From: Ctenosaura bakeri
Taxonomy: Eukaryota > Chordata > Lepidosauria > Squamata > Iguanidae
Assembly (NCBI GenBank): GCA_948474755.1
Contig: CAOLHI010000078.1
Coordinates: forward strand, 558,001 to 622,000
DNA: 64,000 nt
Direction of reading: 5' to 3'
Under the pieces are notes generated by a model, which ran no database searches, was not told the origin of the DNA, and was given only the letters and a program-made list of their open reading frames with translations. Positions within the stretch are counted from its first letter, which is position 1. Each line of letters begins with the position of its first letter. A program made the position numbers and the translations under genes. Positions 34,996-47,982 of this stretch are shown here, in pieces.

Positions 34996-35890
34996 ATGTG
35001 GCCCATCATTGTTCTGCTTGATGAACCTACCTTGACAAGTGGGATAAATTTCTGGAATTTATGGCTCTGTGGAATATTCCTCCAGCAGGTATGCAAGTGG
35101 AACATGTCTTTGAATTCTTGGTCTTCTTATCAGACAGAGGCTTATTTTCATCCTCTTATCAGGTGCTATGTAGCAGCAATATGCTCACACTTCAGAAACT
35201 TGGCAAACCATCTTGCTTTGTGGTTCCACTGGTTAAGCAGTTCTTGAGGATTGGTACTACCACTGGTTAGAGCCTGGAGTTGGTCTTTTTTCAACTGTCC
35301 AAGAAACCATCTGAGTCTATGGCCTCCAGTAATATTAGACTACTCACCTAGAAAGCTACATATTTGACTGGTACTACCTCTGCCAGGGAGACGGGTGAGC
35401 TCTATGCCTTAAAGAGTTGACTCGCCTTACCTACATGTCCATAATGACAAAGTGGTCCTTTGACCAGGCATTTCCTCCTTAGTTAAAGCAGTTTTTCCTT
35501 TCATATTTAGTCAAGACATTGTGCTTCTTGCATTTATGCAGATCCCACCTAATGTTCTGGAATGTTCTTTGCACTGTCTTGATATGCACAGAGCAGTTGC
35601 CTTCTGCATCAACCATAAATCTTCATTTCATCATTCTGATACTCATTCTATGTGTAATTCCACCATTAAGAAATGTCTCCCTGTATCCACTCAGCATTTC
35701 TCCAAATGGGTTCTAGCCATCATCTGTCTTAGCGTGTGAACTCACTGGCAAGCAACCTCCTGCCCAAGTGAGAAGTCATACAACCAGAGCAATGGCAGTG
35801 TTAAGTGACCTTTCTGGAAGGGTGTCCTGTTTTATGACATCTATAGAATTGCTACCTGGTCTCACACATTTATCTCATGCTATAGGCTGG
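34996..35890 (+). pseudogene. DIRS tyrosine recombinase segment (inactivated)
   Basis: The N-terminal core-binding part reads EHVFEFLVFLSDRGLFSSSY, followed by PLVKQFLRIG. The catalytic part begins ASSNIRLLT*KATYLTGTTS and ARETGELYAL around 35325-35415, where the first catalytic arginine would lie. After a divergent stretch, SHTTRA at 35774-35791 keeps the H-x-x-R box, and DIYRIATWSHTF (about 35836-35871) matches the segment before the nucleophilic tyrosine. Frames shift repeatedly, so no active enzyme is encoded. The enzyme would insert circular cDNA, without making target duplications. Confidence 0.75.
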
Positions 35891-36106
35891 GCATGTTATC
35901 TAAGAAGAGGCTGTCTTTGGGAGGGCTGTTCTTTTTTCCTATGTGTCATGACACTCCTACTATTGTTAGTAGGTTGCTATTGTCCCTTTTGTATGAGTCG
36001 CAGAGACCGCAAAGAAGAGCAGGTTGCTTACATGTAACTGTGGTTCTTCAGGTGGTCATCTGTGAACTCACAGCCCTGTTCATCCTCCCCTCATAGCGTC
36101 CTGCCC

Positions 36107-36107
<1 letters not shown>

Positions 36108-36162
<55 letters not shown>

Positions 36163-36170
36163 TATTATTA
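36108..36170. repeat. (CAT)n microsatellite
   Basis: About twenty CAT units, ending in three TTA units, within the loop between the internal inverted repeats of the DIRS element. The following 36177-36300 segment (CCAACAAGCTGGGTACTCAT...) looks like a separate inserted repeat. Confidence 0.95.
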
Positions 36171-38214
36171 AATAGCATGTATTTCTATACATGCCCCCAA
36201 CAAGCTGGGTACTCATTTTACCGACCTGCGGAAGGATGGAAGGCTGAGTCCTTACATCCGTGGCCGCTGCTTTGATGTCCCAGGAAATGAAGCTTTAGGA
36301 GGAAAATATGCTGAAAGGGCACACGGGGGGTAGGCAAGGCTACCACCAAAATGCATATTGTATAGCTCTAGAAGGTTCCAAGAGGTGCACTATACAGGCA
36401 TGGTAACCCAATTTGTGTGAGTTCAGAGACAACCAGTGGAAGAACTACAGTTACAGGTTAGCAACCTGTTCTTAGCTGCTCATGCTATAGCAGGAATTGC
36501 CAAGCAAGAACGATCGAACAGGACATTGGCATACATGCTTGGTTTCCGTAAGTTGTGTATCTTTCAGAATCAACTTATTGTAACTTCCATACTGGAAAAT
36601 AAGTGTCAGTGATTGTTGTGTTATCATACAATGTGTTAAAAGATCCATGTGTCATTAATGGTCTAAATTAAAAGTGAATCCATTAAAGAGTATTATATAG
36701 AGTGAAGAATGGAGCTGAAAATCTTTTGATTACAAACAGATGTTAATCTGCTTAATTTGTTAGTTCAGTTTATGGCTCAGCCTCCTACAAATAGCAGGGT
36801 TAAAATCTTGAGCTGCCTTTTTCTCCTGCAACAATTTTCCTGTCTTTGATCCTGTCTGTTCATTTTCTTACACATCATCAGCTCTAAGTGAAGAGTTTGT
36901 TGGGGTAGGGTATGAGATGATGATGCTGGGAGAAGGAAGGAGAAAGATTGTTCCAAGCTCCTCAGGTAGTTTTTGTTCCAGACTTTCTCAAGCTATATAT
37001 ATACCTGGATATTTTGAGAGGACAAAAATTAGATCTCTGTCTTCAAGTTTGCTTAAATAAACCTGTACACAAGGTGTACAGACCGGACAGCCAAAATAGT
37101 AATTGCTTCTTATAGCTACCCTTCTCTTTTCTTTTTTTACACCAAGTAACTAGTAAACCATATTTTGATCTGTGCTTAGCTGGTTCAGGCTGTTGCTCAC
37201 TGCCCTCAGTAGGCAAACAGTGCTGTGGAGGATGGTGAAGTCCCCGAACAAGGTGAAGAACTTCATTCCAAAAATGTTGGTGAACTTGCTTAAAAATTGA
37301 GAGAATCATTTTCCGTTGGTGAATAATCAGTAACATTGCTAAACTTCCATGCAAATATCTTGCTGTAACCCATAGTAATGTGTTGAATGTTACAACAAGT
37401 TTAATTCAATTCCACTTTTATTCTTTCTGTGAATATGTTCCCTTACCAGGCTGGCATTTGTCTATGTGTAAAAGATGAAAGAAATGTGGAGGACAGAATT
37501 GCCAAGACTTAATCTTTGCCAGTTTTACTGCTCTCGTTATTTGTTGCCTAGATGGCTGCATTTATTTTCTGAGGACAAGGAACTGTGAATTTAAATTCAT
37601 TCAAAAGCTGAAGTGTTTTTTATTTGTCTCGCTTGTTTAGGCTTCACTGGGTAGGGTGTAGACTTCCTGCATTTCTATTTTTCTTACTAAAGCATTGAAA
37701 GAGGTAGGCAAGGGGCATCTAAAATTTCTGTCTGGAAGAGAGCCATGGAAGGACAGTGATTCAGGATTTTTACAAGGCAAAGCTGCATATTGGCAGGCTG
37801 GCCCCTGTAGTTGTGTGGCGGCATTCTTTTATTTTTTCTAAAATCTACTTCCATTTATTTGAAATCCTATCTGCTGGTGACTTTCTTTGACACTAATTTT
37901 TAATAGTACAGCTTGTGTATTCATACGTTCTTGGAATAACAACCATTACTGGATGTTTTTGCCATCCTTTAAATAAACATTTTGGTTCTTGCACGTATGT
38001 TTGTTTTATAAGATTATTTAATATTTGTATGACAGGGGAGGGAAAAACATGTGGTTGTCAAGGCCCATGTTCCCACTCCACTCCTCTGAATTGAAAATAC
38101 ATTTTTAGCAGGTTTTCAACTTCATTTCATAATATTTATTGTTAAGATGATCTAATATACAAAAGTCAAAGTTTGTCTGTTTGTCTTTGTCATGGAAAGA
38201 CTTCATATGATCGG

Positions 38215-38300
38215 CTGCCTAAGAAGATTCTGTGGAATCCTGGGGTTAGCAGTTTATGGAGGGCCCTAAGAATTCTCAGCCAGAGAATTCAGTCAGTCAA
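38215..38300. repeat. MITE fragment (CTGTGGAATCCTGGGG type)
   Basis: CTGTGGAATCCTGGGGTTAG and AGAATTCTCAGCCAGAGAAT match the inner arm of the family A MITEs. Termini are absent. Confidence 0.5.
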
Positions 38301-38560
38301 ATGTGCCTGTCTTGAATAGGCCGGTAGCTATGGAGATGAGACCTAGCAGCAAGGCGGAGGACAGTGTATTCTCTCAGGAACCCAACCTATGTGTGTTAAT
38401 AACTCTGAATGCGGATTAGATTTAGGAATATGGGGGAAAGTTATAGATATTGGACGAGATATTTGTGGAATTAGAGACACAGGATCTCAACTCTTTCTAC
38501 CGAGTATTACGTATGAGAAAATAAAATCCTGGGCGACACTGGGTATATATACTGGTGTTT

Positions 38561-38624
38561 TGATGATGATGACGATAATGATGATGATGATGGTGGTGGT
38601 GGTGGTGGTGGTAGTAGTAGTAGT
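38561..38624. repeat. (GAT/GGT/AGT)n microsatellite
   Basis: Consecutive GAT, GGT and TAG triplet tracts. They produce a run of Met/Val codons that inflates a spurious open frame at 38389-38946. Confidence 0.9.
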
Positions 38625-38797
38625 AAAAAGCTTCCTTTATATGAACTACGGTTGGTATCTTCTAGGATATATGCACACACACGTTTATGTCCTTTTTGGG
38701 GCGCTGTGGTTGGTATTCCTTTCTTCTTTTAGTACCCAACCCCCCAATTTTCTGGACGACTCTGAACCTCCCTCTCCCACAGAACTATCCCCTACTT

Positions 38798-39342
38798 TTT
38801 TTTTTAAAGAAAAAAGAACAATACATAACAGAATAAAGCAAAAACACCACGTGAATAACATAAATGTGAAAAAGAGAAAAATCACAACACAAATAGCTTA
38901 CATTACTATTTCTCTCCAGATCTTTTATCATCGTATAGTTATTTAACATATAATATATCATATTGATTATATATTTTTATTTCATGTATGTAAATCTCAT
39001 TCTCCTTGTACTTATGATTGCTATAATAATTTCATTCTTAAATCTATTCTTTTCAACTATATTTAACCTATTGCTAATACTATACTCTAACCCCAAATGT
39101 GAACCCATTCCCAGAGCCAATTATATTTCAATTTACTCTGCTTTCCAAAATTGTAAATTCTTCTTGTGGAGGTGTGACACTTCCCTCTTTTGCTAAAGCC
39201 TTTTCCACAAATATTTTCCATATTGCTTCAAAGTCATTCCTTTTCATCATTCCTTTTTTAACCTTAATTCAACATGTTAACTTATCATTGATTGCACTTT
39301 TCCACACTTCTTTATATCAATCCTTTATTTGAAAATCTTCTT
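38798..39342 (-). mobile_element. 5'-truncated L1-type LINE insertion with 16-bp target duplication
   Basis: GAACTATCCCCTACTT occurs exactly at 38782-38797 and 39343-39358. Between them is a 545-bp insert whose low-coordinate end is poly-T, i.e. a poly(A) tail on the minus strand. The minus-strand high end reads MMKRNDFEAIWKIFVEKALA, similar to the C-terminus of L1 ORF2. Long A tail, 5' truncation and a 16-bp duplication are the hallmarks of L1 target-primed insertion. The perfect duplication suggests a fairly recent event. Confidence 0.85.
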
Positions 39343-39869
39343 GAACTATCCCCTACTTCATGGGGAGCAGGCACAGTCACTGAACCCTCTCTGTGTAGCC
39401 AGACCTGAAATAATGACATCATTGATGAGGTCCGAAAGGGTCCTTTGGAGGTTTTAGTGCCATTGGAATTGTTTCATGTCTCACATTAGGAATGTGGCCA
39501 AGCATTTCTGTGATTCTGCCTGCTCCTATGAGGCAAGGAATGGCTCTGGGGTGTGTTGGGAGGCTTCAGAGGCTGTTTAGTAAGTCTGGGTGGTGGTGGT
39601 ATGTGTATAGCTTAGCTAATATACCGTAGTTTTGTATGCAGACCTATGTTGCGGTACATAATGGCGTCCTATGTCTGTCTGCTTAGCCCAGTGTAATCTA
39701 TTCTGAGCGGCAACCATTCTCCACTGTCTTGAGCAGACCATGTTTGCTGCTTCTTGCACTTCTAACTGGAAATGTCAAGAATAAAGTCTGATACCTTCTA
39801 CACACAAAGTATGCACTCTATCAGTGATCTGCTGCTCCCTCCATAGTTCCTTGGAATTGATCTATTTAC

Positions 39870-40028
39870 AGTATATATATATTTGCTTGGTGTGTAAGAC
39901 TCACTTTATTTCCTGAAAAATACTGTTTGAAAATGCAGTGCATCTTATACATCAGTGCACCTTATATGCTGCAAATAGTATGTGCCGGTGTATAAATGGG
40001 GTGGATCTTATATGCTGGTGCATCTTAT
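39870..40028. mobile_element. Mariner-like MITE with TATA-rich inverted ends
   Basis: TACAGTATATATATATTTGC with GGTGTGTAAGA at the left is the inverse of CATCTTATACACCAGCAAAT then ACGGTA at the right. The interior repeats a GTGCATCTTATACACCAG-like phrase. Family not assigned. Confidence 0.6.
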
Positions 40029-42640
40029 ACACCAGCAAATACGGTAATACTGCTTTGGTACAATATATAATGCTGCTTTGGTACTGCTGTAATACACAAA
40101 GCATATACTGGTTTGGTGCCAAAACAATCAGGGTGTTTGTAGTTTCGAAAATGTTTAACAGACCTATAGAAAATGAGGAGACATAGAAGAAAATAACAAA
40201 TACAGATACCAGTGTTTTCATATCATTGTGTTATGATGTGGTCATGACAAGAAACAATTTGGAGAAAAGAAACATCAAACTGTAGGCAGTCTTAGTAAAG
40301 AGGCTTTCATATTATATCTGTTCATGAGATAGCTGTGTGAAAAGACTGATGAAGACAGTTCTGAAAATGGAGGTCAAAATGATCCACTGTAACAGGTTTT
40401 TATTTGTGTGTTTCAGAAGGGCCCAGCTATAGATTTAGTTGTGCCTTAACTCATTTAATTCATTATTGTCCAATGGTATATGCTGTGGTTTGTTGTTGGG
40501 TTTTTTTTTCCTTCAAGAAGAAATTGCTGTAGAGCAGGATTTCTCAAACATGGTTCCATGAGAGGTTGTTAGGGGTTTCATGAGAGAGAATGATTTTTTA
40601 AAAAAATATTTGTGAGCTGTAGATGCAATAATTTCTATGCAGGGGTTCTCTGAGACCTGAAAAATATCTCAAGAGTTTCTCCAAGAAAAAATAAAAAGGT
40701 TGAGAGAAAGACTTGAGCTTGTAAAGCTCATTGGTGTCACTTCTTAAAAGCTATTGCCAATGCTTGTTTGTATTTGTGTGTATGTGTGATTGATACCTAG
40801 TGCTTTTAAGAGACAACTGTGTTCTTATACTGTGTTAGTTTTGGTGCGTGGATTTGAGCATGGAGACTTGATTGTTTAGAAGTTCATAGCTTTGTATTGC
40901 AAGCAAGATAACTTTTAAGCAAATTTTAATTGCAATTACTTTGCCACCAAAGTAAATCTATTCCCAAAGTTGTCTTATAATTGATTCATGGGATTAGGTT
41001 AAGAATTGTACTTAGGAAGAATTGCATGCTGTTGAGATATCAACTCTATGTCAATATTAAACATGAATGGAAAATGCATGTCCCATTCAGCTTTTCTATT
41101 CATTTTAATTTGTTTTACATTAGAGGATCTGTTTTGGACCAGACATAGGTCATACTTAAATCATTTTTTTTGTCTCATGAATTAAAGAACACCTTTAAGT
41201 AGAGCTGAAAATCAGGATTTAATCTGTTATTTGGAATGTAGTATGCAGGTCATGGGGGGAATGAAACTGTCAAATTGTTTAAATAGCAGTTCTGTTGTTT
41301 TTGTGTATTTTAAAGGGATGATAAAGTGTGCATCCTTTGTCAAATCTGTTTCGTATTTGTCAAATCTGATTCCTTGAAACAGTGGAACTATATAAATGTC
41401 ATTCATTGCTCAAGAAAACATAAAATACATCACACAGAAGCTATAGATCTCTAAATATGTTAAAAAAAATATTATGAATAATAAATGAAAAGCTGAATTA
41501 TTTGTTCCTACTAATTCCTAACATGAAGTGTGTAAGCCATGACAGCAAAAGTAGCTAAAGGGTAAAAACAAGAGGATGATCTTTTAAAAAGGCATACATG
41601 ATTTTTCAGTGGTCATGACTATTTAAGTGATCTGAATTTGTGGGCAGGGGGAGAGGAGGTGTGAATAGGAGTTTGCTGCGATGAGAATGGCAAAGATTTG
41701 GGTGGACACATGATGTGATCTCTAGAGAAGGGAATGAGTCTAAGATCTTTCTGATTCTAAGCTTAAGTCATCCACTAACTGTAGTGAACGTGATTGTCTT
41801 GTTTAAGGAAAGTATTCTTCATGTTCAAATTGAATTTTGTTTCTGAGTTTGAAGTATTGATTTGTCTTACCTATTCCAGATTGATTTTAATTGGTGTGGT
41901 AGCCTGAACTGATATATTAGGATTAAAAAGCAGGCTTGGAAATGATTCCAATATATATAATCAGTTCCTGCCCTGGCTAATGAAATTCGACAAGGGGAGA
42001 GGGATTTTAAACTAATGTTTAAATTAGAATATTTTAGAAGTTTGCTCATGGTACCTTTGATATTACGTTGGCATTAGTGCAGACAACTTCCTACCCCCTC
42101 ACAGTATTGAGTAAAGGAAAAGATAGATCTGGATAGAGAGGCATCCTAGAAAGACTTTTGTAAAACAAACTTGCAAGAAAGTAAAACTTACTATTCTAGT
42201 AAAAAGTGAATCTGTGCCCTCCCATGTACTAAAATTGGATAATAGTTATGTTGTGCTCTAACAAGAGTTGCTAACTGAATCACTGTATTTGCTGAGAGCA
42301 TGCTTTCACTAGATTCAGTTGAGAAAAATGTGGTGATTGATTCTTGTTAGAAAAGCTGTCCATCTTGGTTTTAGTGTAAACTAAATGCAGCAAACATAAT
42401 CTATTTAATATCATGACTTTTGGAAATGACTGGACTAAATTTATATCCTGTTCAGAAAAAAATGTAAACCATTGAGCCATATTATAGATGACAAAAAACA
42501 AAGGTAGTGCTAAGATTAAAACAGGGTTTCATGGAACTGATTTTAAGAATACCATCTTGTGTGCTGACTCTGAGCTATACACTATTCATTCTAAAATGTG
42601 ATTTCTTTTTGGTGGCGTGAGATTCAAACATCCATGAATT

Positions 42641-42834
42641 ATTGTTGTTTGCTTTCAAGTAGTTTTCGACTTAGGTTCATCTTAGGGTCTCCATATCACA
42701 GGGTTTTCTGGGGGCTGAGAGTGTAGGACATGTTCAGGGTCATCCAGTGGGTTTCTGTGGCCAAGCTGGGAATCAAAGTCTGGTCCCCAGGGTCATAGTC
42801 CAATGTTCAAACCACTACACCATGCTGGGTCTCT
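42641..42834 (-). repeat. tRNA-head SINE with RTE-type tail
   Basis: Minus-strand copy with tail ATTGTTGTTTGCTTTCAAGT at the low end, body GGCCAAGCTGGGAATCAAAG, and a head as the inverse of CAGCATGGTGTAGTGGTTTG. Confidence 0.85.
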
Positions 42835-44872
42835 CTACCAATTACTAGGATTTTCATTTTGTGTTGTTGTTTCAGAGAAATTACTAATGTGGTAGAAAAT
42901 GTACTTTTTTCTCTAATAAGCTACAGGTAGTAGAAAATAGGATAGTATACTCAAATATAGTTCTGCTTAAGAAGTAACTGTGATTTTTAAAAATTGTGTA
43001 ATAGTTGTGCAAATCTTTCTCAATAATGAAATATACTGGGTGGTAGGAGTTAGGAGTTAGTGGTAGTTGTTAAATTGTAGTAGTTAGAACGTCCGTGTGC
43101 AATAATTTTGTTTGTAACTGGCCAATCAGTTAGACATATGAACTGTTGTTGAGATTTATACCTGTAACTGCAAAACCAGTTCAATTGTAGATACAATGTA
43201 AAAGTTTGGCTTCTGCAACTAAGGAATCTCAATTTAGAGATCAAGCTAACCAGTCATGTTATTTTAGCTGGAGAGGTAACTGACAGTATATTAATTTTGC
43301 TCAGCATGAAACTGACACTGATATGTAGACCTTTTCCCCCATGTTATCATTTTCCAAATAAGTTGTGTACACCTAGAATGAGGTGTTGGTGGGAAATGTT
43401 AAGAATGTAATGCAATGACTATTTTGGAGAGTAAAAGTGAAAAGAAGACGTAAAAGACTGAATGAGAATGGGCTTTGGTCAAATAATCCTGAATGCAAAT
43501 CTGATACTGTAAGATTGATAATGAGCAGGCTGGACTTTGGAAAAAAAATGGCACCAAGAATTTCATTTCTGGATAACAAGAGTCAGTAATTGCGGGTGGC
43601 AGTGACCATGATCCTGCTGAAGTCACATTTTACAGAGGTTGCAAAACTTCCCTGGTTCAAAACTCCCTCAGTTTTTCAATAATTTTTTCACAGCTCGCCT
43701 AAGATAAAAGAAATATCTACCATTTCTGTTTATTAAGCAGTTAGGTCTAAACAATCTAATAAGTATTTAGGAATTGATTTTGAGTGAGGAAAACTGGTTG
43801 GGTTGAAAAGATTTAAGTATCCGTTAAACAGAAGTAGGTGTCACAGCTAGAGAGTAGAAAATATTAAAATCTGTGGGCCTCTACTTATACAGGAACAAAA
43901 ATAAAGCAACTATAAGCAGCCCTTCATATTATAGATTTTTTTTAAATGTGAAGAGGTTATTCTTGGCCTATTGATTATTGTCTCACAATAATTCAGTATT
44001 TTGTTTTCAGCTACATCAGTCTATATGTAGCCTTCAACCATTTTCCACTGCAAATTGATTTTGTGTGGGAGATGTTAACTTCAATGTCACAGTACTGAAA
44101 TAATCAGTGTCATTTTTTTCAGTCTGTAAGAACCATACTGGAAAAATCTAACTTCTCTTTATTCAGGTTTGTCATCTTTCCAGATGGTATTGATTAGAGC
44201 AGATCCTTATGCCAGATAACTATGGGTCATGACTGTACACTCCAAGAAAATCTTAAAGTACAACTTAAAATTCCCCGTTCTAGCCCTTCTGCAAATCTTG
44301 CAACATAATTTCTTAGCATACAGATTTGAATAAAGATATTGTCATGTAAGGTTTTAGTGTGTTTGAAAATTCTTAGATATACAGATGCTTGTCAAATATA
44401 TTGTGGTCTTTTTTGTAACCTTGAATAATCCAACTATTACTAACTTGCAGTGGGGGCTGACAGCTTATCTTCCATACTGGCCACAGAGTAGACTGTCCCC
44501 TTATCTGCAGTCAACATAAAAGCACAGGATTCCAGGTGCAAGCCTGCATTTGTACATGCTTCGGATTTCTCCTGTCTTCTACAGGAGAATCTGACTACTG
44601 TTGATTTTGAGCACAATTCCTTGTGGCCCCTTGCAAGTGATCAGGCATCAACCATGTTTGACATTTCTTTTCCTGGTAATGCTTTGAATAGAGCAGAAGG
44701 AGACGAGAAGAGGGCAGAATAAAAATAAAAGGGTAGTGTCACCACTTTCTCACCATTCCATCCAGAATACCCCCCCCCATATACAGGTATATTATCATGG
44801 TGGCGGGGAATGCAGCCTTCAGTAGAAAAAACATTCCCTGTCCCTGTGAAAGTAATTGACCTATTTGAAATC

Positions 44873-45217
44873 CAGTCAGCTCTCCACTTTCGTAGGGGCT
44901 AGAAGTACAAGTCCACTGCAGAAGTGGAAAAACAGCGAATAAAAATAAAAACTGTGAAGACTTTTGTTCTTTAACCTGAGAACAATTAACTAGGAATCTC
45001 TAGGTCCTCCAGCACAATTCTGTGGTCACCTTCTGGCAGAAGTGGGCCACAGAATCATGCTGCAGGATCTAGCAATGCCTAGAGAGAACATATTTTTTCC
45101 ATGGCAAGGAAAAAATACAAATACAGTAAGATTTTTCAAATAAATAGATAAATAAATATTATCCTCAAATAATCAAATATTTGTATGCTGAACCCGCAAA
45201 AGAGGACAACTGACTGT
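44873..45217. mobile_element. Tigger-like element
   Basis: CAGTCAGCTCTCCACTTTCG at the left pairs with CGCAAAAGAGGACAACTGACTG at the right. The interior GTGGAAAAACAGCGAATAAA matches the 13297 family. Confidence 0.65.
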
Positions 45218-47094
45218 ATATATGTCATTTCCAGATACTAACAAGTGAAGGAATAACAGAGTTTGTTCTAATTTGTGTAAGCGTTCAGTTCCTTGAAAAC
45301 CAAAGAAATAAACTGAAATTCACAACTGGATGTCCTTTTAGACCTTTAAACTTTACTTTCCCATGGACCCTCTTTAAATATATTTTGTTGGCATAAACCC
45401 CCAAGGCTTAAGATGTAAAAGCTTAAAGTGCATCAAATATTTATTTAAATATTCTCGTCAGGGATGTTCAAGTTGGGAGAGAATGAAGAAAAAAGTAAAA
45501 GCACACTTTCCTCAGAAGTATTGGGAAGAATTTTTTTCTGCTTGTTCCTGCCAGTTTATAGGTAGAGTGGTTTGAACAGCAATATGCAGGCCCAGTCAGC
45601 CTTCCTGATTGCCTTTGCCTTGGTTCCTGTTGGTTGGACACTTTGTTGTGGGAAGAAGACAGGTTGAGCAGCTTTTGAAGCTTTGCAGACCCACTGTAAG
45701 GACATCACTGCCCCACTGGGGATCTGCAGACCCCGGGTTAAGAACCACTGTTCTGATTAGAATGAATCTTTAAACAATAGCGTTTTCTAGGTTACATTTT
45801 TCATGTAGCTAACTTCTGCTCCGAGTGCTGAAGCTAATTAAATCTTCTCCTTTTTACTGATAGTTCTCACTACTATGACCTGTTAGGTTATAGATAGACA
45901 CAAGATGTATTGTGTATTTTAAGGGGAGTTCCAACAGATAGAAAAGTATTTTGGGAGAATATTGTCATGACATCTTGCTGCTGTTGCTTCTGGTAGACAA
46001 GCATTGCAGGTTTTTATATTAATTTCCACATAAGGCTGACTACATAGAGAAGAACTATTTCTCAAGTCCAGATAATAATTTCTCTTGTTTATAAAAATAT
46101 ATTCTGTTTTGAAACTTCTGTTTTTTTATCTCTCTTTCCAACTGCAAAAACCTTATCCTTGGGAACTATTAAAAGTGCAGCAACTTGCTGTTTTATTTCC
46201 AAGAAATACTCTGCTTTTAATTGCTGTATTAAATAAAATATTTATGCCTCTTAATGTACAAATATACCAAACAGTACAAATGTGTGTGCTACATTATTGG
46301 GAGAGATCCAGAAAATAATCAGTTCAGGGACACAAAAAGGACTTTCTCATCTCTCCCATGACATTGCAGAGAATCACTTGAACTTGGAAAAAAACTTTTC
46401 AGGAGCTGTAGGAGGCCACAGAGGGGATGGGAAAATTTCCTTGTATGAGTATTTTAAACATTTTTCTGGATCCAGCTCAAAGCAGTTTATAAAGGTGATA
46501 GATCTGATTCCTCTCATATGTGCAGATCTTAAAGCAATGAGGGTTTTGAATGTCATATAAGCTGAGAGTGATGCTGTCAGAAAATTAATCTCAGTCAACA
46601 TTCTAGACTCCTAAAATGCTTAGTCAAGGCAGAATGGTCAAAATGAAGACACTGAGCTAAGATGCATCTGATATCTTTGGAACTGTCAGCTGTATCAGCA
46701 GAAGAGACTGATGGTTCCAGTGGTGGGAGCAGCAGAGAAACTCCAGAGGAAGTATTACTGTATAACAGCAGTACTGAGAGATGATGTTATCAGAGGATCA
46801 TAAAGAGACAACAGCAGTGGCTTTTCAGCTAACGTTTTAGTAGTTCACAGAAGAAGGCACCTATAAACTATTTCTGAATGTTTTTTAGCTTCAAAACCCT
46901 ATGGTTAGGCAGTTGAAAATGAAGCAAGAGATAGTGGCAGAAATGAAGATGCACACACCCAGTCAGAAGGCGCTTAAGAATCTCCTGGGGAAAAACAAGC
47001 ATATATGAATAGCACCGTGTCTAATCATGAAATTGGACTCAAGTTAAAAGGATGTTCAGCTGCTTATATGATCAGATGTGAAATGAAAGTCTAA

Positions 47095-47500
47095 AGCTGC
47101 ACAATGTACGTATAGGAACATGGAGTGTAAGAAGTATAAACGAGAAATTGTAAAGCAAGAAACGGAACATATAAGCATTGCAGTATTTGGTGTGAGTGAA
47201 CTAAACTGGATGAGGAAGTGAGTTTTTAGTCAGATAATTTCATCATCATTTCCAGAATAAATCACAATCTAATAAGAAATGGAGTAGCATAAATAGTAAT
47301 GTATGGTCTAGCAAAAGCAGTCAGGGGATATAATACAAAACCTGACTGAATAATATGAATAGGACTGCAGGGAAAACCATAACTCAAATTTTTTAATGTT
47401 ATTGATCGATAAACTCCTATAACCATTGTGTTAATCGATTCTGTTTTATCAGCTTCAGGAGAAGAAAATTTGTTAACGGCAACTGAATGATGTGAATCCT
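47095..47500 (+). mobile_element. RTE/BovB-type LINE relic (endonuclease start)
   Basis: The reading YVRIGTWSVRSINEKL, then FGVSELNW within 47105-47215, matches the opening of the RTE-clade endonuclease (the R-x-x-TWNVR and IxE-W region). After that the frames are broken but weakly readable to about 47500. The upstream 46620-47095 may belong to the same element's 5' region. RTE-clade enzymes are thought to mobilise the SINE tails seen across this window. Confidence 0.55.
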
Positions 47501-47777
47501 AGTCCACTATTGAAAGGACTGGGTTCGAGGAGGTTAGCAAGAGCTTTTGCAGACTAGAATCCACTTGACTTAGATGCCTAAGTAAACACCAAGACTCTTT
47601 TCCTAAATGGTTGTAAGGAAATTGAGTTGAAATTACTGTTTGGTAGCAGCCATATTGTATTTTATATCTAACAAATTTTCTCAATTTTGGAAGTGTCTCC
47701 GCACCTCATTTTTTTCCCTCTTTCCACACTCCTAAGTTAACTAAAAATGGCCTAAATACTCTAAAGACAATAGATTC

Positions 47778-47982
47778 CATCTTATCTTGGAAGTTAACCA
47801 GGGTCAACCTGGTTAATACTTGGATAGGAGTACTTGGATGACTACTAGGCATTGTGGGCTATATTTCAGAGGAAGTGCCAGCAAAATCACTTCTGAATAA
47901 TTCTTTGCCTAAGAAAATCCTGTGAAATTCATGGAGTTTCCATTATTTCGACAGGTGACTTGAAGGCACATATACACACAAG
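47778..47982 (+). repeat. 5S rRNA-derived SINE with RTE-type tail
   Basis: The head reads CATCTTATCTTGGAAGTTAA, then CCAGGGTCAACCTGGTTAAT and ACTTGGATAGGAG, closely matching 5S rRNA from its middle to its 3' end, including the internal pol III control region (A box/IE/C box). The first third of 5S is missing. After ATTGTGGGCTATATTTCAGA the body leads to CCTAAGAAAATCCTGTGAAA and the tail GACAGGTGACTTGAAGGCAC. This agrees with the 5S-head SINEs known from lizards. Confidence 0.85.

Larger units (their letters stand above)
31549..36430 (+). mobile_element. Degraded DIRS-type tyrosine-recombinase retrotransposon
   Basis: Inverted terminal repeats bound the element: GTGACTCACACAAAGAGGGT with GAACCTTCTAGAGCTAT at 31549-31615 is inverted at 36365-36430. 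Between them, in order, lie decayed Gag, RT/RNase H and tyrosine recombinase segments. A second inverted pair (36018-36072 against 36415-36466) surrounds a CAT microsatellite and an unrelated insert, consistent with the internal complementary region that DIRS elements use to form a circular intermediate. No LTR or DDE integrase is present. The RT palm is largely deleted, and stops and shifts are numerous. The order and inverted ends together make DIRS a firm call; the subfamily is unassigned. Confidence 0.85.

Noticed and set aside
36108..36170. CRISPR-like or coding repeat
   Set aside because: Simple CAT triplets in a vertebrate intron.
38389..38946. 185-codon frame
   Set aside because: It runs through a GAT/GGT microsatellite and into the minus-strand L1 insertion, so it is a chimera of unrelated sequence. 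Its first 55 codons look protein-like but match nothing I recognise.
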